From: Nemertoderma westbladi
Taxonomy: Eukaryota > Xenacoelomorpha > Nemertodermatida > Nemertodermatidae
Direction: 5' to 3'
Length of the DNA stretch: 54,695 nt
Assembly: GCA_032718475.1 (NCBI GenBank)
Contig: JAUCBJ010000738.1
Coordinates: 1 to 54,695, forward strand
Position 1 is the stretch's first letter; the number at the start of each line of letters is the position of its first letter. Made by a program: the position numbers and the translations under genes. The notes beneath the pieces are model-generated. The model did no database searches and was not told the DNA's origin. It saw only the letters and a list, made by a program, of their open reading frames with translations. Shown here in pieces: positions 47,901-54,695 of the stretch.

Positions 47901-50900
47901 TCATAATTCAAATATTCTGAAATATTCTTTTATGTGCTTATGCTTTGAACGAAAAGATACACCTGGTATTGAAAAAGTGTTTGAAATAAAATTAGCTGAC
48001 ATTTGAGAAACTGCTGAGACTTCTGGGGGAGATAGTCGTTCCTTAAGCGATTTATGGCAGTACTGATAGTTGCACAGCGATTTAATCGAGGGAAGACTAT
48101 GCTCTTGTATGGCATATCTTAACGTGCCCCCTAAGCCTTGATACGTCCCTGGATTTCCCAACGCGTTATTTTGAACACCCAACCTAAAAATCACTTGTAG
48201 ATTGTAATTGGGAGTAGATAGACCTCGCAGTAGGGTCCCAAGACACGATCTATAGGCTCCCACAGATAAACTATCTGTTCCAAACAGATGTTTTAGTGTT
48301 TCATTCGACACATACGGCCCCAAGTGAAGCAAACCTCTCAGCTTCTGGCGATAATATGCATCTAACTTGGCTTTCTCAAATTTCTTCAGAGCACCAATCG
48401 AGTATTTGTGTCGGTATAAGAACGAGGATAAAGCAATTGATCTCCATAAAAGTGCCACTTTTTCCACTGGATAGTGTTTGGTAGTCCAACCTTGCTTATG
48501 GAATCGATCAGCCAATATTGCCAGAGCCTGGATTGTATTAGCCAACACATTTACATTATTTTGCCAAGACCTTTGGATATTAACACCAAGGAAAGTTATC
48601 GACTGTGACATATCATGGTGTCGACCATTTAAAAACAGAGTTGGAGGCGGTTTATTCTCCGCTGTATTCCAAGGAGATAGATATATCCAATTTATCTTCG
48701 AGTCTTCCAACCGCAGCCCTAGTTTGGTTATGTGTGTTTCTATACGAGTTGCCAACTTCTCCATATCCCGTGGACAACTTGCCATCAGAAGGATGTCATC
48801 AGCATATCCAAGAGCACTAAACAACTCATTATATATTCGGCAACCAATCTTACTTTGACCATTGCATGAATAAATATTTGTAAACATCCCATTTGTGTAA
48901 TAGTTAAACAGGGCTGGAGATAGAATGGACCCTTGTTTTATTCCATTAAGCATAGTAAAACCATTTTCCGATACAAGGCCATTTATGTTTATGAAAAGAC
49001 GACTAAGCTGATAATAAACAACCAGAATTCTACAGATGTACGGATTGATGACATCGGACATCCTCTGAAACAATTTAATCTGGTCGACTCCGTCATATGC
49101 CGCCGAGATATCCAGCTGACAAACGTATACTCCAGATCCATGCCTGCGATAATGTTCTATACACTCAAGTACAGCACTGAGAATTACATCACTGCCAATT
49201 CCCGATTGATAAGCCAACTGCTGAGGACTGGGTTCCAGAAAAAGATACTCCCTAAGTAATACTCCTTCGAGTACCTTGCCAAATATGCTGATAGATGATA
49301 TTGGACGATATGACGATGGTGCACAAACATCCTTTTTCTTCCCTTTGTAGATACAGGTGACTACAGTCTCCCCAAAGAAATCAGGCAGGCATCCTAGAGA
49401 TATGGACTCATTTAATAGCTTTGTTACGTGGTAGCACACAACTTCTTTCTCCGAATATAAAAGGTGCTCTACAGTCATCATCTGCTTGTCTGGGGACTTA
49501 TTTCTGTTGAGAAGTAAGATTGTCCGTTCAACCAACTTTTCAGAAATGACTGGTGCCTCAGTTTGACTACAAGCTGAACTTAGCTTCTCAAGTAAACTAT
49601 TTATATTTTTCGGTTGAGAACTGTCCTTTTGTAGCTGATTACATAAATAGTCGGTGAGAGGACCTCTCATGGATTCAGCCGTGGTATCTTTCCGTTTATT
49701 ATTTACAAAATTCCAAAATCCACTTGGGTTGTGTCTGTAACTGCCAATTAAATGATCAATGCGCTTGGATAAGTGTTGCTTGGTGAGCCAGTTTTTAAGG
49801 TGCCTCGTTGCACGCTTGGAATCTTGAAACATCTGTCCAAAAGTGTCACCCGAATCCTTACCCCTTTCACACCAAATATTATATAACTTTTTAGATGTTT
49901 GGCATCTTTCCAGTAATTTTTTATTTCGCACCCTGATATTGTTCGACTTCTTTTTGTGCTGTTTCTTGGGTATATATTCATAGGCAGTATCATAAAATAT
50001 TGCTTTCAGCGAATGACCGTACCAATCTATGTCCCTCTTTGTCCACTTTCGATCAAAACAGGAAACAATGTCCTTTAGCCTATTCAACTTGTGCTCGGTT
50101 TCTTGCATATACTTAGATAGCTTTTCCTTACTGCACTTTTCCCACGCAAAACGATGTATCCTTTGTACATTTTTTGTTGAAATTTTTTCTTTTTCTTCAC
50201 GTTTTACTTCTAGTTTAAAACAAACAAGGACTGGGACATGATCAGAATTATTGTGAACCTCATCCATACCAAAAACGAAGCCTTGATGAATACTATTTGC
50301 TCCAGACCTAGATGTCACTATGTGATCGATGTATGATTTGTTGCGTCCATGAAAAGTTACAGTTGGACCTTGAAAAGCTGAGAATGTGTCCGCTGCATGA
50401 ATACCTTGTTGCATTAAAAACTCATGAAATATTTTTCCCCTAGCTGATGCATGTTCTCGACTAAAACGCAGTCCCTGCAGAGGCCCAACATCAGCGTTGA
50501 AGTCGCCAATTAGTATCGGGAGACTATTTGGGTACGACTTTAGGATGTTTGTCAGGCGACCTAAGAAGTCATAAAATTCACTAACTGGTTTACCAGCATC
50601 CGGAGCATATACATTCAGCACTAACAAATCCAAGTTACCCAAAGTAGCCTTGATACCTATGATGTCATTGCTAGATTCGAGCGGCATAGTGTAGTCAAAT
50701 AGGTTTTTCCTAATGAGCAAGCCGACTCCCCCACGAACTACTGCACAATGTTTAGTTTGATGGCCAGGAATATATAGGCATTCATAATTATTTTTAAAGC
50801 TTTCACACCAAATTTTTTCACATTCCGTCCCATCCAACCATAGTTCTTGTATTCCACAAATATCTACATTATGTTCATCCAACAATTTATCGACGTACAT

Positions 50901-51098
50901 CATATTGCTAAGTGCTCCCCTTACATTAAAAGTCAGGCAGTTCAAATTAGTTTTGGTAACTACAGCAGAATTATTTTCTTTAAAATTGGTGCATTTTGCA
51001 TCCAAGCCGGAGCCATTAGAATTGAGCGCTGTAGCACCATCCTGAGCACCAGATCCATCTTTATTGTTAAACACGAATCCTCTTTCTTCTCCCTTCAG
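47901..51098 (-). CDS. ORF2: apurinic-type endonuclease and reverse transcriptase
   Basis: A frame of about 1065 codons, open from just after a TAA at 51099-51101. No ATG occurs before about residue 58, which is already inside the endonuclease, so initiation must be unusual. The endonuclease shows NCLTFNVRG, the Glu motif GIQELWL, VLNVYAPDAG, ILIGDFNADVG, SYIDHIV and NNSDHVPVL: all catalytic blocks are present. The RT shows SSYRPISSISIFGKVLE, QLDISAAYDGVD, LNGIKQGSILSPALF and the active-site ALGYADDILLMA near residue 756, followed by the FLGVNIQRSW thumb region. The C-terminal ~200 residues have no RNase H and no zinc knuckle that I can see. It lies 3' of ORF1 with a 32-base overlap in the +1 frame. 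Its role would be target-primed reverse transcription in the nucleus. Confidence 0.92.
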   Translation of the reverse strand: MKGEERGFVFNNKDGSGAQDGATALNSNGSGLDAKCTNFKENNSAVVTKTNLNCLTFNVRGALSNMMYVDKLLDEHNVDICGIQELWLDGTECEKIWCESFKNNYECLYIPGHQTKHCAVVRGGVGLLIRKNLFDYTMPLESSNDIIGIKATLGNLDLLVLNVYAPDAGKPVSEFYDFLGRLTNILKSYPNSLPILIGDFNADVGPLQGLRFSREHASARGKIFHEFLMQQGIHAADTFSAFQGPTVTFHGRNKSYIDHIVTSRSGANSIHQGFVFGMDEVHNNSDHVPVLVCFKLEVKREEKEKISTKNVQRIHRFAWEKCSKEKLSKYMQETEHKLNRLKDIVSCFDRKWTKRDIDWYGHSLKAIFYDTAYEYIPKKQHKKKSNNIRVRNKKLLERCQTSKKLYNIWCERGKDSGDTFGQMFQDSKRATRHLKNWLTKQHLSKRIDHLIGSYRHNPSGFWNFVNNKRKDTTAESMRGPLTDYLCNQLQKDSSQPKNINSLLEKLSSACSQTEAPVISEKLVERTILLLNRNKSPDKQMMTVEHLLYSEKEVVCYHVTKLLNESISLGCLPDFFGETVVTCIYKGKKKDVCAPSSYRPISSISIFGKVLEGVLLREYLFLEPSPQQLAYQSGIGSDVILSAVLECIEHYRRHGSGVYVCQLDISAAYDGVDQIKLFQRMSDVINPYICRILVVYYQLSRLFININGLVSENGFTMLNGIKQGSILSPALFNYYTNGMFTNIYSCNGQSKIGCRIYNELFSALGYADDILLMASCPRDMEKLATRIETHITKLGLRLEDSKINWIYLSPWNTAENKPPPTLFLNGRHHDMSQSITFLGVNIQRSWQNNVNVLANTIQALAILADRFHKQGWTTKHYPVEKVALLWRSIALSSFLYRHKYSIGALKKFEKAKLDAYYRQKLRGLLHLGPYVSNETLKHLFGTDSLSVGAYRSCLGTLLRGLSTPNYNLQVIFRLGVQNNALGNPGTYQGLGGTLRYAIQEHSLPSIKSLCNYQYCHKSLKERLSPPEVSAVSQMSANFISNTFSIPGVSFRSKHKHIKEYFRIFEL

Positions 51099-54000
51099 TT
51101 ACCCTATAATGATATTGCTTGGGGCTGAAATCTCTTTCTACTGGATAAAGGCAGTTATCCAATTCTACATACTCTGACAAGTCTCTCTCTTTAAAGTCCA
51201 ATGGAGTATTATAAGCAGTTGCGCGTTCTTCCCATCTAACACAAGTGATACCATCTGGCCAGAAAGATGGCTCCAAAAGATCTTGTTTACAGTTTCTCTC
51301 CATAATGAGCTTCATGTTTTTAATTCCATCAAAGATTCTTGTGGTTATACGGTGAATACGTGCCCCGCGATGTTCTACATAGGCGACAATGTCTTCCTCT
51401 GTATGTTTGCAGTTGATACCATTTACAAAAAACACCTGTGATTCAAGTTGTTTTCTGCCATTATTTGAATTCCCCTTTTCTCTATGTGAGTCGTTTTCTT
51501 TTCTCTTAACATCATGTTTATCCATATCCCTACATGAAAAGTTGGTCTTTAAGTCTTTGTTCTTTGTTTTCATTTTATTATTCACTGTGACATTAATTGT
51601 GTTCAAATGTTGTTGTTTTGGAAGAGCGCTGGATTTTGTATTTGTAACACTTTCGGTACTTTCAGTCTGTTTTATCTCTGGAAAAGTGTACCTGTTAGAG
51701 ACTGGTATCTGAAATGCGTGACTTCCGCTTTGATTAATGAAGTTAACGCGTTTCCTTGTGCAATTCTTTGACTTGACTATGGTATATTCCGGTTCTTTCT
51801 TCCCAAAGGTATCAAGAACCTCATTATCTGTATCACCTATGGAATCAATCACTATGAAACAGTCATCTTGGGATCCCTTGATTGATGCTTGACATACATT
51901 CTGAGCAATAGTTCCACTTGTAATTGGTTTTTCTTTCATAGGCTGTGTCTGATTGTTATCTTTAGTACTCTCAACTTGTTGTTCAGCATTCCCTTTGATC
52001 AATTTTGTTAATGTTTCCATCTGATACTGAAGGACGTTTCTCAGCCGTCTTTCATGCTCTAATTCTTCACGTAGAAAACCCACTTCTTGCTTTAATGATG
52101 TTATATGAGTCTCTGTCTGGCTGAGTCTACCTTGGAGTACGGCAGAGGAATTTATACATTCCTGATGGACATCCTCCAGAGTTGTGGACCCATCACTGTT
52201 GAGCTCCTTCCTTTTAAGCCGGCGCTTGCAGCATTCTGTGAAATTGTTTGATTTTTTGCATTTGTAGATCTCATAAATGTCAGTGACCAGCTCCTTTAGT
52301 GCCGCCCTGGATCGTAGCTGCAATGTGACAGAGTTTGTTGGGGACATTAAAGATTTTATGTCAGTAAAGAATTGACTTCTCAAAACATTACATTCTTCAG
52401 TTGTGTACGTTTTCATCATCTGTTTAATCGCAAATTGTCGCGGTTGTTGCATGATCTGATGAAAAATTGATCCATCCGAAGTATTAATATGATTATTTTT
52501 CTGCTTATATCCAGGGTCTTCAGTGGAGTCAAAGGAACTTGTTTCCTGGTTTCCCAATGAATTTTGTAGTCGCTTAGTAGAAACCGAATCCATACTTAGA
52601 CAGAAATTCTCCTTAATTTTATCGAAAGTATTTTGATATCTTTTTTCTCCTCGTTGTATCTGAGAAAAACTAAAGATACCTGCAGATTCAATTAGTTTGC
52701 ATTCTGTCAGGCATTCAAGAATCCACTTGCGTGCTTTCGCACTATCAAACACCACATCTGGGAGAACAACAGTATTTAAACCGCAGGCTAGAGCATAGTA
52801 GCACACAAAAACTCCACAATCAATACTGTTTCTTTGTTTCGCGAATTTCCTTGTCGAGACAGCTGAAAACCAAATTTTTTTGTGTCTTTCTTCCGTTTCA
52901 GGAGACAGTTCATCAATTAATGCCAACAGTTTGCAGATTTCCTCAGTAGTGGCTGTAGGTACATTTATATTTAGTGAATCAATACATTCAACTTGCCTGG
53001 TCAGGGTATCAGCTATATGAAGTATAAAATGATTGCTCTGACATTCCGGGAAGAAAATATATCTTGGTTGAAGACCATCAGTATTAAATTTTCCATAATA
53101 AGCCTTTGCAATATACTTCACAGCACTTAAATTATCGTAGACTCGTGTCCCTTCAACCCAGTCCAAAGATTGTAATTTAGTTGTAAGACAGCAGCTAACG
53201 TAGGAAGTGTGAGGAATGTTTCGTTCAACTAAACTTAGAAACCCCTCAAGTATGGAGTCAGTTAGCCAATCTCGGGTGTTAAGGAGATTTAAATCTGCAA
53301 CTGATTGAAGAACAAGTCCCCTAGTACCAGGCTTAGCATCAGAACAACATTGCAAATAATCCTTAATTGCCTTTGAGTTGTCATGTCGAAAATTTGATTG
53401 ACTACAGGGATAGACTTCTACGTGACAGGCTTGATTGAAATTCTTTGATTCCTCTACCAAGGCAGTTTCATGTTTCTCTTGATTTCCGGGACACTTACCA
53501 GCATAATGCGATGGCTGAAATGGAGCCACACCTGGGTCTAGTTGGTGTTGGTTTGATTTGTTTGCGCTCAAATTGGAAATCTCATACGAAATCTGATCCA
53601 GTGAACCAGAGACCAGCTCCCCATCCGGCTCCACCACAGCCCGATCCAATCCCAGATTTGTCGACCCAGAAGGTGAACCCTCGACCGGAGGAGAAGGAGG
53701 GTTGGATCCCGGAGATGGCGACCCGGAAGGTGAACTCTCAACTGGAGGAGATGGAGAAGGAGGGTTGGATCCCGGAGACGGCGACCCGGAAGGTGAACCC
53801 TCGACTGGAGGGGAAGCAGGGTTGGATCGCGGAGATGGCGACCCGGAAACGGAACCCTCGACTGGAGGAGAATGAGGGTTGGATCCCGGAGACGGCGACC
53901 CGGAAGGTGAACCCTCAACTGGAGGAGAAGGAGGGTTGGATCCCGGAGATGGCGACCCGGAAGGTGAACCCTCGACTGGAGGAGAAGGAGGGTTGAATCC

Positions 54001-54654
54001 CGGAGATGGCGACCCGGAAGGTGAACCCTCGACTGGAGGAGATGGAGAGGGAGGGTTGGATCCCGGAGATGGCGACCCGGAAGCTGAACCCTCGACTGGA
54101 GGAGAAGGAGAATTGGATCCCGGAGATGGCGACCCGGAAGGTGAGCCCTCGACCGGAGGAGAAGGAGGGTTGGATCCCGGAGATGGCGACCCGGAAGCTG
54201 AACCCTCGACTGGAGGAGGAGGGTTGGATACCGGAGTCGGCGACCCGCAAGGTACCGGTATCTTCCTTAAACTCCAAGATCCGTCGTCTGCCAGATCCTC
54301 TATCTTATAGGGGTCAGCGGAGTGATCCTTCTTTACAGTTAACTGGGGAACACTTTCTGTGTTCTTGGGATCTCCGGGTTTACCCAATACTGGTAGTCCT
54401 ACCGTGTGGTTGTACACAGCCGATTTCCTCCTAAGGCCATCTGGTACCGTAACCGGTTGGCCTACCGATAACGATTGTCTCCGCTTTAAATCCGCCGATT
54501 TACTTGAGGTAACAGAGCTGTTTGCTTTTTTACCGGAGTTAGAGCAGAGGCCGCGTTTATTTGGCGCACAGTTTGTACATTTCCTTTGGTCGTTAACGCA
54601 GCTGCATTTATTGCAACGTCCCCTTGTAGCGGAACAGACGCAGCAAGGTGCCAT
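51067..54654 (-). CDS. ORF1: Cys-rich/Ulp1 protease/coiled-coil/RRM-like protein
   Basis: 1195 codons from ATG 54654. Residues 1-40 are a Cys-rich module (CCVCSATRGRCNKCSCVNDQ, then CTNCAPNKRGLC), probably zinc-binding. Residues about 140-330 are 19- and 21-residue Ser/Pro/Gly repeats. Residues about 443-660 match the Ulp1/SENP fold: a DWLTDSIL entry, His in NHFILHIAD, Asp in VECIDSLN, Gln in KQRNSIDCGVFVCYY, and the Cys of DCG, so the catalytic set is complete. Residues about 838-885 form a coiled coil (LREELEHERRLRNVLQYQME). Residues about 1075-1141 form an RRM-like end (VFFVNGINCKHTEEDIVAYV, then FWPDGITCVRWEE), typical of ORF1 in this group. It should bind element RNA. The protease may act on SUMO/ubiquitin-like conjugates or on the polyprotein; that is inference. 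Confidence 0.9.
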   Translation of the reverse strand: MAPCCVCSATRGRCNKCSCVNDQRKCTNCAPNKRGLCSNSGKKANSSVTSSKSADLKRRQSLSVGQPVTVPDGLRRKSAVYNHTVGLPVLGKPGDPKNTESVPQLTVKKDHSADPYKIEDLADDGSWSLRKIPVPCGSPTPVSNPPPPVEGSASGSPSPGSNPPSPPVEGSPSGSPSPGSNSPSPPVEGSASGSPSPGSNPPSPSPPVEGSPSGSPSPGFNPPSPPVEGSPSGSPSPGSNPPSPPVEGSPSGSPSPGSNPHSPPVEGSVSGSPSPRSNPASPPVEGSPSGSPSPGSNPPSPSPPVESSPSGSPSPGSNPPSPPVEGSPSGSTNLGLDRAVVEPDGELVSGSLDQISYEISNLSANKSNQHQLDPGVAPFQPSHYAGKCPGNQEKHETALVEESKNFNQACHVEVYPCSQSNFRHDNSKAIKDYLQCCSDAKPGTRGLVLQSVADLNLLNTRDWLTDSILEGFLSLVERNIPHTSYVSCCLTTKLQSLDWVEGTRVYDNLSAVKYIAKAYYGKFNTDGLQPRYIFFPECQSNHFILHIADTLTRQVECIDSLNINVPTATTEEICKLLALIDELSPETEERHKKIWFSAVSTRKFAKQRNSIDCGVFVCYYALACGLNTVVLPDVVFDSAKARKWILECLTECKLIESAGIFSFSQIQRGEKRYQNTFDKIKENFCLSMDSVSTKRLQNSLGNQETSSFDSTEDPGYKQKNNHINTSDGSIFHQIMQQPRQFAIKQMMKTYTTEECNVLRSQFFTDIKSLMSPTNSVTLQLRSRAALKELVTDIYEIYKCKKSNNFTECCKRRLKRKELNSDGSTTLEDVHQECINSSAVLQGRLSQTETHITSLKQEVGFLREELEHERRLRNVLQYQMETLTKLIKGNAEQQVESTKDNNQTQPMKEKPITSGTIAQNVCQASIKGSQDDCFIVIDSIGDTDNEVLDTFGKKEPEYTIVKSKNCTRKRVNFINQSGSHAFQIPVSNRYTFPEIKQTESTESVTNTKSSALPKQQHLNTINVTVNNKMKTKNKDLKTNFSCRDMDKHDVKRKENDSHREKGNSNNGRKQLESQVFFVNGINCKHTEEDIVAYVEHRGARIHRITTRIFDGIKNMKLIMERNCKQDLLEPSFWPDGITCVRWEERATAYNTPLDFKERDLSEYVELDNCLYPVERDFSPKQYHYRVTEGRRKRIRV
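53664..54235 (-). repeat. In-frame coding minisatellite of ORF1 (57/63 bp, ~10 units)
   Basis: Units of 57 bases, some with 6 extra, encode variants of SPPVEGSPSGSPSPGSNPP. All length changes are multiples of three, so the ORF stays open. The other five frames are also largely open here and give long spurious frames on both strands. Confidence 0.92.
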
Positions 54655-54695
54655 AATAATCTCACGATATTGATAGGTTATAATATTTCAGCAGT

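Larger units (their letters stand above)
47286..54695 (-). mobile_element. Long non-LTR retrotransposon with Ulp1-like protease in ORF1
   Basis: Two long intact frames on the minus strand, ORF1 (54654-51067) and ORF2 (to 47901), slightly overlapping. A ~615-base 3' region follows. It ends, on minus, in TAATCTAATC exactly where the satellite begins, suggesting a short tandem 3' tail and insertion into or beside the satellite. The 5' side leaves the window 41 bases beyond the ORF1 start. Domain order (Cys-rich, repeats, Ulp1 protease, coiled coil and RRM-like end in ORF1; endonuclease then RT in ORF2) fits the CR1/jockey group broadly. The lack of any break suggests recent activity. Confidence 0.9.

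Noticed and set aside
53445-54673. Several long frames opposite and beside the Pro/Ser repeats of ORF1
   Set aside because: Shadows of the 57-bp coding repeat, which happens to be open in other frames. None shows a domain.

Overview
The window looks like nuclear DNA of a marine invertebrate animal. Support comes from BEL/Pao, RTE-type and jockey/CR1-type retroelements together, an exon of a six-repeat tectonin lectin with animal splice signals, AT-rich intergenic DNA, and frequent short words such as TAGGCCTA, TACCGGTA and TACTGTA. An echinoderm or other deuterostome is plausible, but I cannot fix the phylum. No bacterial-style operons, rRNA, tRNA or CRISPR were found.

Layout. 1-2593 (-): the N-terminal 864 codons of a large unrecognised Cys-rich protein that runs off the left edge. 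5643-6812 (+): a second unrecognised protein, divergently oriented. 10.1-11.0 kb (+): an old relic of the RTE-like family described below. 11.76-14.20 kb: a ~21-bp minisatellite split by a 5'-truncated RTE-like copy (-). 14.33-15.60 kb: a G-rich minisatellite followed by more than 1 kb of (GT)n. 15.7-17.5 kb (-): a broken, unrecognised reading frame. 18.3-19.7 kb: old direct repeats, a G/C palindrome beside TTAA and a ~162-bp tandem repeat. 20.3-28.3 kb (-): an ~8 kb BEL/Pao retrotransposon coding region, broken by stops and frameshifts. 30.4-33.2 kb (+): a nearly intact 5'-truncated RTE-like copy with a target duplication. 34.0-35.3 kb: two tandem repeats and a foldback element. 35.5-37.9 kb (-): another RTE-like copy, itself hit by a jockey-like element (9-bp target duplication) and by a 62-bp fragment of its own family. 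38.09-38.85 kb (+): the tectonin exon, the only convincing host gene. 39.1-47.3 kb: about 200 copies of a 41-bp satellite with higher-order structure. 47.3-54.7 kb (-): a large non-LTR retrotransposon with two intact long ORFs. Its ORF1 carries an Ulp1/SENP-like cysteine protease, and its ORF2 has an endonuclease and a reverse transcriptase but no usable AUG.

The region is a transposon and satellite graveyard around one lectin gene. The youngest-looking pieces are the Ulp1-bearing element and the RTE-like copy at 30.4 kb. The BEL/Pao copy is clearly dead: two integrase active-site residues and the protease motif are altered. The most novel candidates are the Ulp1/+1-overlap retrotransposon, the divergent pair of unrecognised proteins at 1-6.8 kb, and the broken frame at 15.7-17.5 kb. 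All translations were read by eye. No similarity search was possible, so family names rest on motif recognition.
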